Positions 10,450 through 19,559 of a stretch of DNA of 64,000 bases are shown here, one piece after another. The first letter of the stretch is position 1, and each line of letters starts with the position of its first letter. The DNA is taken from the NCBI GenBank assembly GCA_963971305.1, contig OZ020309.1, positions 5,325,001-5,389,000 of the forward strand. The letters run 5' to 3'. Under the pieces are notes generated by a model. It saw only the letters and a list, made by a program, of their open reading frames with translations. It was not told the DNA's origin and ran no database searches. Both the position numbers and the translations under genes were made by a program. This DNA comes from Arcuatula senhousia. Lineage: Eukaryota; Mollusca; Bivalvia; Mytilida; Mytilidae.

Positions 10450-11240
10450 AACAACAACAAAAGGAGCACTACGTGCAAAGAGATCAAGAGTTAGGGTTAA
10501 GGCTACATAGCAGAAGAGTTAGGGTTAGGCATGAAACAAAAGGAGCACTACGTGCAAAGAGATCAAGAGTTAGGGTTAAGGCTACATAGCAGAAGAGTTA
10601 GGGTTAGGGTACGAACATGAATAGAAATACTATACACAACAGAGGAGAATTTAGGTTAGGGTTAGAGTAAATGGTAAAGAAATAGAAAGAGAAAGGGTTA
10701 AAGAAGAGAGAGTTAGAGAAAAGACAATAAGGGTTTGAGTTAAAAAATCAATGACAACAAAGGCAAATAGAGTTAGAGTTAGAATGGGGATAAGGGCTAA
10801 AAATAGAAGAGAAAGGGTTAGGGTTAGAGAAGAGAGAGTTAGGGTTAGGGTTAAAAATACAATGACAACAAAGACAAAGAGACTTAGAATTAGGATAAGG
10901 GTTAAAAAATAGAAATGGAAAGAGAAAGGGTTAGGGTTAGGGTTAGTGAAGAGAGCTTAGGGATAGGATTAGAGAAAAGAGAGATAGGGTTAGAGAAGAA
11001 AGAATTGGGGTTAGGGTTAGAAATAAAATGACAACAGTATCAAAGAGAGTTAGAGTTAGAATTGGGGTAAGGGCTAAAAATAGAACTGAAAAGAGAAAAG
11101 GTTAAGGTTAGAGATTATGGTTAGGGTTAGGGTTAGAATTACAAACTAGAAAAGCTAGGGGTAGGGTTAGGGTTAGGGTTAGAGTTACAAACTAGAATAG
11201 CTAGGGGTATGGTTAGGGTAAGGGTTAAAAATAGAAATGC
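10450..11240 (+). repeat. telomere-like repeats (TTAGGG on +), right arm
   Basis: Mirror of the left-arm array. An 80-bp segment (AAAAGGAGCACTACGTGCAA to GAGTTAGGGTTAGG) is present twice near 10457-10610 but once in the left arm, showing post-duplication divergence of the arms. Confidence 0.8.
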
Positions 11241-11511
11241 AAAGGGGTAGTATCGGAACGAAAAGAAACCGGTTTGAACTGGTTACAAGATATTGGGTTA
11301 TCAAGTACAAAATAATCTCAATGGAATAGTTAGTTCTGCATGATAACACACGACTTCATTGCTGCGATCTGGGGGTGACACGAGTCGCCAACAGATTTAA
11401 CACAGGGCCTATGGAAAATTAAAAGTATGAAGTTGTCTGGATTCCCTGCTTGAAGGTAAGGAATCGGCTGGTGCTGCCTAAGTGAAAGGGGAGAGGAGGG
11501 TAAAACGGCTG

Positions 11512-11635
11512 TTGCTGCTGCTGCTGCGTAAGTGAAAAAAAGGGGGGGGAGAAGGTCTTAAAACGGCTGCTGCTGCTGCTGCTGCGTAAGTGAAAGGGGG
11601 GAGGGTAAAATGGCTGCTGCTGCTGCTGCTGCTGG
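11512..11635. repeat. CTG microsatellites, right arm
   Basis: Mirror of the CAG tracts at 9238-9372, with small length differences. Confidence 0.8.
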
Positions 11636-11654
11636 GTGATACAATTAGTAAGAA

Positions 11655-12160
11655 AAGCAGCAAAAGAGCAAGATGAGCAAGGTAAATGAGCAAAATGAGC
11701 TGCAAAAGAGCAAGATGAGCAAGGTTAAGAGCTAAAAAGAGCTGCAAAAGAGCTGCAAAAGAGCAAGATGAGCAAGGTAAAGAGCAAAAAAGAGCTGCAG
11801 AAGAGCAAGATGAGCAAGGAAAAGAGCAAGATGAGCTGCAAAAGAGCGAGATGAGCAAGAAAAAGAGCAAGATGAGCTGCAAAAGAGCAAAATGAGCAAG
11901 GTAAAGAGCATAAAAGAGCTGCAGAAGAGCAAGATGAGCAAGGAAAAGAGCAAGATGAGCTGCAAAAGAGCGAGATGAGCAAGAAAAAGAGCAAGATGAG
12001 CTGCAAAAGAGCAAAATGAGCAAGGTAAAGAGCATAAAAGAGCTGCAGAAGAGCAAGATGAGCAAGGAAAAGAGCAAGATGAGCTGCAAAAGAGCGAGAT
12101 GAGCAAGAAAAAGAGCAAGATGAGCTGCAAAAGAGCAAAATGAACAATTATCAAACGAGC
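11655..12160. repeat. minisatellite of GAGC-rich units, right arm
   Basis: Mirror of 8563-9228 but about 160 bp shorter. It contains a local AGCTGCAAAAG duplication near 11740. The length difference between arms shows that they evolve independently or were homogenised incompletely. Confidence 0.85.
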
Positions 12161-12245
12161 AAGAAGAGCAAAGAGTTAGTCACGTGATAAAATGCTGAGA
12201 GATGATTGGACGATACAATTTTGAAAAGGCAAAATAAATTAACAA

Positions 12246-12815
12246 ATGTTGTCAGTGGCTCGAATGTATTCGAACAAGACGCACGTAAATGTAATGGATT
12301 ATCTTCTAAAACTCAAAGAAAAGAACATTGAAAGTGAGAACGGGGAACGTGTTTGTCGTAAATGTAAGGTGGGGAAGCCGAAAACCGAATTTAACAATTG
12401 GGAACAAAATGTGCCATGCATAGACTGCCAGCGAATATTTAAAAAATGGCGTAGATTCAAAACATGGAGGCTTGGATACAGTAGAGAGAGCTTAGCAGCA
12501 TTGCGGAATGCATTCTTTGTCCATGCATGGAATAGAAAGAAAGACAATTTAACAAGACCCGATCTAATCCGTCCGTGTAATAAGCGCTCTGTTAGCAACA
12601 TGGTACACTTTTCAGAAGTGATAGATAAATTTACTAAGACGGAACAAAAATCATCAGATAGAAACCGGCCGTCGAGAAGGAAAGATGTACCATTGCGACG
12701 TATGCGGATACACAAATCAAAAGTTGTTCAATCTACAGAGACACAAAGAACAGAAGCATCAAAGAAAAATGGAGGAACCGGAATGGTTGAAGGAGGACCC
12801 GGAATGGGAAACTGA
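12246..12815 (+). CDS. CxxC...CxxC zinc-binding basic protein (189 aa), right arm copy
   Basis: Mirror copy of the minus-strand ORF at 7918-8475. It keeps Cys37, Cys40, Cys58, Cys61 and the Trp/Arg-rich segment. Differences: Arg33 to Gly, a 12-bp in-frame insertion (NMVH), and Val to Ile in the overlap with the next ORF (the same base change is silent there, GGG/GGA). Upstream lie a CACGTG box at 12181 and the minisatellite. The ORF overlaps the next one by 131 nt in a different frame. Confidence 0.55.
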   Translation: MLSVARMYSNKTHVNVMDYLLKLKEKNIESENGERVCRKCKVGKPKTEFNNWEQNVPCIDCQRIFKKWRRFKTWRLGYSRESLAALRNAFFVHAWNRKKDNLTRPDLIRPCNKRSVSNMVHFSEVIDKFTKTEQKSSDRNRPSRRKDVPLRRMRIHKSKVVQSTETQRTEASKKNGGTGMVEGGPGMGN

Positions 12816-13272
12816 GGAAGAGGAAGAGGAGGATACGGAATCAGAAAAGAGTGACGACTTGTCTGAAGACGAAGAAACTTACCCCGGAGAACAGTTTGAT
12901 CCGTGGGGTGACTTTATTGGACAAGTGATGATCAGCCACAAAGACGAACACGAAAAGAAAGTGGATGAATACACGGAAAAAGGTCACCACGAAAAAGAGG
13001 CAATATCAAAGGCTGACTTGGATTTGCTCCCGCTCTATAGAGAAGCTTTAAAAAATCGCTACGTCAATAACATTATGTGGCAAATGGAAATGGCACGAGA
13101 TCCACTCCACAAGAAGATCAAACAAACGGCAAAACGACTGAGGGACGATGAAGATTATGAGTATGAAGAGTCTTGGAAATACGCTACTGAGAAGAGAAAG
13201 TACTTGCTGGATGAGAAAATAAAACAGTTCAGGCCTGACGAGGAGAGTGAAGAAGACGAGGATGAAGACTGA
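12685..13272 (+). CDS. C2H2 zinc-finger, acidic protein (195 aa), right arm copy
   Basis: Mirror copy of 7461-8048, with the C2H2 residues and acidic tail intact. Only two residue differences are visible between the arms (Gln/Pro in ARD-LHKK; Glu/Asp in LR-DED). AATAAA follows at 13292. Intact copies in both arms suggest recent origin, gene conversion or selection; these cannot be separated from one window. Confidence 0.65.
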   Translation: MYHCDVCGYTNQKLFNLQRHKEQKHQRKMEEPEWLKEDPEWETEEEEEEDTESEKSDDLSEDEETYPGEQFDPWGDFIGQVMISHKDEHEKKVDEYTEKGHHEKEAISKADLDLLPLYREALKNRYVNNIMWQMEMARDPLHKKIKQTAKRLRDDEDYEYEESWKYATEKRKYLLDEKIKQFRPDEESEEDEDED

Positions 13273-13291
13273 AACCTATTACTGTGTTCAA

Positions 13292-13297
13292 AATAAA
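13292..13297 (+). terminator. poly(A) signal of right-arm gene
   Basis: AATAAA 20 nt after the stop codon, mirrored at 7436-7441. Confidence 0.6.
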
Positions 13298-13863
13298 GTA
13301 TCGAAACTTAAAATCGATTTGTTATCCCTAACGCCTTATAAAAAGAATCAAACCAGTACTTAAAGCCTATCCCCACAAAGCCCGGCAAATTCCTTACGAA
13401 ACGGTATCAAATACAAGACTAAAAACACAGTAGAAACCAAGAGTTACTTCCCTTAGATTGACACAAAAGAAAGAATATAAAACTAGACCTCACAAGCTTT
13501 ACAATGACATATTACACGCTTTGTATACAACAAGAAGAAAAAGGGATCACCTAATGGTCAAGCCCTGACTGACCACTGACCACTACCTACTCAAACAACT
13601 CAAAAATGGCAACCACACCTTGCGACCTTTCCAATGATATACTACAACCCCACCTTTGATAAGAAATAGAAAATGGTCACCTACTGGTCAAGCCTCTAAT
13701 GACCACTGAAGACCACAAAGACAATCATCAAAGAGACATTGTCTTACTAAAGACAATGCAACAAACCCGAAAGGAATCGGTCAAGGAATAACTAAGTTAC
13801 AAGCCTTTTACCGTTCGGTGACTTTGCGGAATTACCTCCCCTTAATTACCGGATGTTGTGTCA

Positions 13864-14000
13864 CCGGAAGCAAGATGGCCGACCGGAAGCAAATTGGTGG
13901 AACCGGAAGCAAAATGGCGGACCGGAAGCAAGATGGCGGACCGGAAGCAAAATGGCGGAACCGGAAGCAAAATGGCGGACCGGAAGTGGATATGACGTCA
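13864..14000 (+). promoter_or_regulatory. array of CCGGAAG/ATGGCGG units plus CRE (right arm)
   Basis: Six full units and one partial, 19-20 bp each (CCGGAAGCAAGATGGCGGA consensus), end at TGACGTCA (13993-14000), 63 bp from the element terminus. Mirror of 6733-6870. Confidence 0.6.
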
Positions 14001-14069
14001 CAGAGGGCTGCTCGTCCTTGCTCGTCCTGAGAAATAAGACCTGATCGGTGCATCTATACTACTGATGTT

Positions 14070-14600
14070 CCTTACCATAAAAGGATGAATTGGATTTATT
14101 TTGGGGGTCCTCCCATTTTTCGTTTCAAAATTAGGGGCCAAAAAGGGGCCAAAAATGCTACGTTTATGTTTGTTGGCATGATCACTTTAGTTCTTGTTAT
14201 CCCATTGCTTTGTAATTTGGCAATAATGTTCCTTACCATAAAAGGATAAAAGGGATTGATTTTGGGGGTCTCTCCTATTTTCGTTTGAAAATTAGGGTCC
14301 CAAAGGGGCAAACAAATTCAAATATAGTATTTTTTTCCACTATAACTTTAATCCTAGTTGGCCTATTGCTGTGAAATTTGTCTAGAATGTTTCTTACAAT
14401 AAAAGATTGAACCTGATGAATGTTCGTAACCCCCCTTTTCCCCGTTATGTAATTTGGGGTCAAAAGGGCCCAAAATCGAAATTGTTTCATTTGTGGGCCG
14501 ATTATGATTTTTTTGCCTGTTTGTTCTTCTCAAATAGCGGATACAAAATTAAGAAATAATTTTTGAGACCCCCCCTTTTTCCCGTTATTACAAAATTAGA
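14070..14600 (+). repeat. continuation of the TATACGACCGCAAA-family repeat
   Basis: Three tandem units of about 150-160 bp start with TTCCTTACCATAAAAGGAT-like sequence (14069, 14228, 14388). Each contains CCCCCTTTT/CGTTT-AAATTAGGG phrases. This is the downstream half of the repeat interrupted by the palindromic element. Confidence 0.6.
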
Positions 14601-15394
14601 GGCCAAAATCCAAATTACCAATCGATTGATTTGAAAACAAATCAATGCTATTTTTTCTCTCTTTACGTCAGTGCCATTAACATTTTTGACTAAGCAATGA
14701 GAAAAATGGTAAAAAGGTCAGTAAATTTTCATTTCAAAGATTTAAAAACAACGCCACCATTTGCTTAACAGTATTGCAAAGTACTAGGAGTCTCGGAATT
14801 AAGTTTTGAACGTTTAATAAGAAAGCTTGTTTTTTTGCTGTTTTTTGGACTTAAAACTTTTAAAATGCTATTTTTTTTCCCGACACATGCACATGATAAG
14901 TTTGATATTGATTAATCTCCCTATGACTAACTTGCAGCACGGCCATTTGCAGAAAATGTCCTTTTTGCTGTCATTTTCAGAAAATGATGGATTTTTGTGA
15001 ATCTGGTAAATTGCTGTCAAAACGAACTTTTCAGCAGTTTCATTTAAGAAAAAGTCAATAAACAATGTTTGGAATAATTACAACAGTTTTTTTAAAGTTT
15101 ATACGAGAGAAATGACATTTTATTGAAAAAGCAAATTTTTCAAAAAATTAAAATGTGAAGAAAAATGGTTACTGGAAATTAAGAACAACTCAATTAACCT
15201 CAAGTAATGATAAGTTTATTTAAAAATATTCTACAAAATATTTGAGACAAAAAGTTTAAATTCTGTGGAGAAAATTGCGTTTTTCTGTTTTTTGCTGAAA
15301 TTTTATCCTAACCAAATAATCTCTCTTTTCTTTTCTTTTCTTTTACAATTGATTGTTTTGTTTTCTTATTTTTTTAACTAAAATATCTTTCCAG
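14601..15394. other. intron 1, no feature recognised
   Basis: AT-rich; ends in a pyrimidine-rich tract and the acceptor TTTCCAG at 15388-15394. No gene seen. Confidence 0.5.
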
Positions 15395-15765
15395 TATGGG
15401 ATGAGAAAGGTAGGAGTGTCGCTGATAATAAGGACAAATCAGTTGATTTAAACTTAGTTATGAATGATGTTCGGAAGCCAGTATATCAAGTTTGGAACGA
15501 TTTTCGCTCAAAACTAATATCAGGTGATATCAAGTTCACGGAACTACTTGAGAATTTTCCGACAGAAGATGAAAACTCACTCAGAAAAGAATTTGAAATG
15601 ATATCACCGACTGGTGACAAGACATGGATTGCTGAACGAATTGGCCAATTTAAACGTTTTAAAAATTTACAACTGAGCCTTTCAGGCGCCAAAGCTATTA
15701 TGGATGTCGTCGAGAAGTTTAAATTAACTGGAGATTTCCAACTGGTACAGAAAGTTTTAGATCTT
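15395..15765 (+). CDS. RNF213: RNF213-like exon 2: stalk segment
   Basis: Residues 89-212. Begins after CCAG with two bases that complete a codon split at exon 1 (phase 1). It reads VWDEKGRS... then DVRKPVYQVWNDF...ELLENFP...TWIAERIGQFKRF...AKAIMDVVEKFKLTGDF. This matches the RNF213 stalk region around the motif L-GDF, with the same spacing of W and I-RV/IGQ positions. The donor GATCTT|GTAAGT is strong and leaves phase 0. Confidence 0.85.
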
Positions 15766-15982
15766 GTAAGTAAAAGGGAGTTCAATAAAAGTAAATGTAA
15801 ACAATATGTAAATACATGTAATACTTATCATCATGGACTAAAGAAATTATAATATACCAATCAGATACAGTGTAATTGTTAATTATTGTTTTTTTAAATA
15901 TTCATTTTATCAAACGGTTTAAAATAAAAACATGTCAATGGTAATGAAAAAAGTGTTACATGATTTTTTTAAAGCATCGAAG

Positions 15983-16760
15983 ATAACGAGTTTGTACGTC
16001 TGTCCGTCCGTCAGTTCGTCTGTCTATCCGTTCGTTTGTCACGACTTAGTTTTTCACACTTTTTTCTAAACGCTTATAGATAATTTAATGAACCGATTTT
16101 TGGTATGTGATTCTACCATGATGAGTTACAGATCAAGTGTAAGTTTCTTGCATGTCCGAAATTTTTCTACGGGAAGTATGGCCCTTTGAACTTTGAAAAT
16201 TCACTGAAATTTCAGCTTCCCGCACTTTTTCTAAACGCTTATAGATAATGAACAGATTTTGTATGTTCGTAAATCATGATCAGATTCAGATCAAGTTTAA
16301 GTTTCGTGTTTGTTTGCAGTTTTTACGGGAGTTATGGCCCTTTGAATTTTGAAATTCACGAAAATTTCAGTTTTCTGCACTTTTTTCTCAACGCTTATAG
16401 ATATTGAACTGATTTTTAGTATGTGAGTTAACCATGATGAGCTTCAAATCAAGTTTAAGTTTAGTGCTGTTCAACGAATTTTTATGGGAGTGATGGCCCC
16501 TTGAACTTTGAAAATTCACTCGAATTTATTTTTTTTCCCTTTTTTTCTAAACGCTTGTAGATAAGGAACTGATTTTTGGAATGTGAATCTACCATGATGA
16601 GTTACAGATCAAGTTTATGTTTCTTTTCCATCCACAATTTTTAACTTTGAACTTTGAAAATTCACTGAAATTTTACTTTTTGTCACTTTTTTTATTATAC
16701 CTTGAATTTTTACCAGTGCCTTAATATGAGGCCGGTAGGGGATTATGTTTTGTTTTGTTT
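15983..16760 (+). repeat. GTCCGTC-led repeat with about 175-bp units
   Basis: A GTCTGTCCGTCCGTC tract at 16000 is followed by four to five units, each with CACTTTTTTCTAAACGCTTATAG, ATGATGAG, CAAGTTTAAGTTT and GGGAGTTATGGCCCTTTGAA-like phrases. Related in layout to 1-720. Confidence 0.65.
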
Positions 16761-17129
16761 TGAAATACTCTCAGAATGCTTGTTTATATTTAGGTCAAAT
16801 CAATGCGAACTTGTGCTTTGAATCAACAGAAAACACACATTTGTAAACATTCATTGTGTCTAAAATGTTTTTTGAGAGACTCGATAGCCTAAAATTCAGG
16901 CATTTAAGTTAGGTGAGGGATCAAAGTCCTGAGAGCCTCTGGTTACAATAAATATGATAAAATATAGCAAGGTTTTAGTCTTAAGGTACTTTTATATATA
17001 GGCTCTGGGAGAAAACGATTACTGTGCAGGATTTTGATAATAGTTTACCACATAATTTTGCATTTCCATCATTAAATATTGATCTCATTACTTATAGTAG
17101 TTTCAACAGTTTCAAAAGTTCCAGAATAG

Positions 17130-17424
17130 TATAACAGTATGAGGAAATCAAAAATGATTAGGTTAACCTTTAATAGTGAGTTATGTGCAGCAATAAAAAT
17201 AGTCAATGGTGTAAATACATTAGGTAATTTCTTTATACATAATGCAGAATTTTATTTAAAGGCTAAAGATGCTGACAAAGAAATGAACACATTTGATGAA
17301 AAAATGGTCATGATGGTTGAAACCTGTGAAATCTTGAAGGGGATACAAGATAACCAGGCCAAATGTTTAGAAACATTTTGCCAATGCAAACCATTGATTG
17401 ATTGGTTGAGAGAAACAATGTTTT
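17130..17424 (+). CDS. RNF213: RNF213-like exon 3: stalk segment
   Basis: Residues 213-310. The acceptor is AATAG ending at 17129; the only in-frame stop upstream is that TAG, so the start is constrained. It encodes a helical segment ending PLIDWLRETMF, which lines up with the FICWVREAL stretch of human RNF213 just before the FVDLASISAG block. The donor TTTT|GTAAGT leaves phase 1. Confidence 0.75.
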
Positions 17425-17450
17425 GTAAGTAGGACTTTTTAATGAAACAT

Positions 17451-19061
17451 TTAATTGTCCGTTTGGGCATCTCTATATTTTTTCGGCATAGAAATCTACC
17501 CATACCCATGTCATATATGTACAAGTTTGACAGCCGAGTCTGGATAAACTCGGGACTTAAATTTAGATAGTGACAATAATACCCACATTCGGCCCAATAG
17601 AATAAAATTGCTTAGAATAATATTATATCATATATTTAAGTATAAATATAGTCTTTTTTAATATGCATTATAGGACAAAGCACATTACCTATATCGCATA
17701 CCCTATATCGCACCCCCTATATCGCACCTTTTACCCTATATCGCACCCCCTATATCACACCCCTAACCCTATATCGCATACCCTATATCGCACCCCTGCA
17801 AAATATCAGTATTTTATTTTATATGATATAATGAACAATACATGGCAAAATCTGCATCACATGCTGTATTAACCCTCGACCTATATCATTCCTCGGGCCG
17901 TTGGCCCTCGGTCAGATATAGGTGTCTCGGGTAAATACAGCATATGATACAGATTTTGCCATGTATTATTCAGTATATATTGATAGACAATATTAGCATT
18001 TATGTTGGTACAACGAAAACATACCAATTCAGACAAATTTCCTTCGTAATGACGTCAATTTGACATCACAATGAACCGATTTTTTAAAGAAAATCTGTAA
18101 TGTTTAATGTGGTCAGAGCATACTGTGCCTTTTGTAAACATAGAGTGCATAAAAACAACAGCTTCAAACTTTTAGAAATGATGTATAACATCGTTTTACA
18201 CATTTTAACCAAATATGAAATTGTTGTTTGGATGCACCCACACTTTTCCAAACATAAAACTGTGTGGAAAACAGCAAAAATCAATGAAATTAGAACAATT
18301 TTCTAAAAATATAGCTTTTGAGTTAACTGATAAGAATGACAATTAAAATGATATTGAAAATCGCTAATCCTTTTCCTTAAGCAAAAATATTTGTTCGATG
18401 TTTCAGCAACTTAGGACATCTATTTGCTCAGGTTTAGTTTCATGGAAAATCTTGGGTCTTACTGCCACTCATCATTTAGCGCTTATAATTTGGATCATAA
18501 GGTCAGTTAAAAAGCATGCAACATTTCCATTTTTTCAATTATTTTTCAATTAGCGATTTTTGTGTTTTTGTGCGATAACATGAGAAAATATTTACTAATT
18601 ATTATAAAAATTTAATATGATGTTTGTTACCACTGGCGAAGGGTAAGTATTGTGTTTAAGGATTTGACGTCCCTGTGTTTGTAGATAAAGGGCCCTACCA
18701 TTTTAGAAAAGAGGGCTAAAATGGGTGTATTGTTATTGTCAAAACTTCTGTATGATGTTTACTTTGACATTTGTTATTGCCCTTGATTGAATTCTGTCAA
18801 CAAAATTTTCAATGTTTTTTTTTATATATATTTTGCATTTACGTTGTTACAGGGGGGCTATAAATGCTAATATTGTCTATCAATATAATATTATTCTAAG
18901 CAATTTTTTTCTATTGGGCCGAATATGGGTATTATTGTCACTATCTAAATTTAAGTCCCGAGTTTATCCAGACTCGGCTGTCAAACATGTACATATATGA
19001 CATTGGTATGGGTAGATTTCTATGCCGAAAGAAATATAGAGATGCCCAAACAGACAATTAA
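17451..19061. mobile_element. inverted-repeat DNA element flanked by TTAA
   Basis: Long terminal inverted repeats of roughly 190 bp: left TTGTCCGTTTGGGCATCTC at 17455, right complement ending at 19057. Both include the sequence around CTCGGGACTTAAATTTAG. TTAA stands at both edges (17451-17454, 19058-19061). Inside is a tandem CCCTATATCGCACC array (17690-17810), a tail-to-tail region around 17820-17970, and no transposase. TTAA with short element length suggests a piggyBac-type non-autonomous element, but the CAT/ATG outside the TTAA is also symmetric, so the exact edge is uncertain. Confidence 0.65.
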
Positions 19062-19559
19062 ATGTTAAGACGACTATGCCCCAAAAGTCTACTTTTTGTA
19101 TTTGTGTTCTAATTTGCCAAATCTTTTTTTTTCATTGAAATCCCTGTCTGCGTTTAATCAGATTTGCAAATCTCTTAATGTTTATGAGAAATGATCGGTC
19201 AAAGGGACCAAAAAACGTAAATAATAAATTATGAAATTATAATTGTTTGTCTGCACAAATGTTTTTTTTGCAGGATCTTTAGTTTTAAAGTTGGTCAACC
19301 AATTAGGAAATTTTAATATGATGCTACACCGGGGACTTGCTTCCCTCTATCACTATTTTTCAGAGTCGATGTGCGGTTCGAAAAAAAAAAACCCACACGG
19401 GAGATACTACTCTCACCACCCCCATTTCTTCAATTCAAATTTCGTTTATTATTTCATTAATCTCATACCTTTTCTTGTATGATTCGTTTCATGGATGATT
19501 TTTCTTTTAAATCACCCGAATTATCTCCATTTATTTCAGCCTCAAAATCAGACTTTATT
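19062..19559. other. intron 3, no feature recognised
   Basis: A GCAG followed by an open stretch at 19274 resembles an exon start but was rejected (see rejected list). Otherwise AT-rich. Confidence 0.4.

Larger units (their letters stand above)
6670..14063. mobile_element. 7.4-kb palindromic element, AG...CT ends, 6-bp TSD
   Basis: The two halves are near-identical inverted copies: 6670-10346 against 14063-10450, with about 103 bp of unmatched centre. Termini are AGTAGTATAGATGCACC and its complement. GATGTT flanks both sides (6664-6669 and 14064-14069), and flanking sequence on both sides belongs to the same repeat, so the boundaries are exact. Order inward in each arm: ETS/YY1-like array with a CRE, poly(A) site, two overlapping ORFs reading outward, minisatellite, CAG tracts, telomere-like repeats, centre. 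The arms differ by scattered substitutions, a 12-bp in-frame indel, minisatellite length and an 80-bp duplication near the centre, so this is not a simple assembly mirror. AG...CT ends with a 6-bp duplication are features known for Polinton/Maverick elements, but no integrase, polymerase or capsid gene is present. The family is unassigned. Confidence 0.85.

Noticed and set aside
9650..11240. Head-to-head telomere fusion
   Set aside because: The order is CCCTAA then TTAGGG, opposite to an end-to-end fusion, and the whole unit has a target duplication, so it arrived by insertion.
6670..14063. Palindrome as a sequencing or assembly mirror artefact
   Set aside because: A unique 103-bp centre, a 12-bp indel, substitutions, differing minisatellite lengths, and a target duplication in non-mirrored flanks all argue for a real insertion; raw reads would still be the final test.
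15766..15852. Extension of exon 2 to the ORF stop at 15852
   Set aside because: GTAAGT at 15766 is a strong donor, homology ends there, and the phase matches exon 3.
19243..19482. Possible RNF213-like exon after TTTTTTTGCAG at 19274
   Set aside because: Exon 3 joins exon 4 directly in phase and in homology (LRETMF then YGLKEFKVFVDL), and this stretch shows no similarity and no suitable donor.
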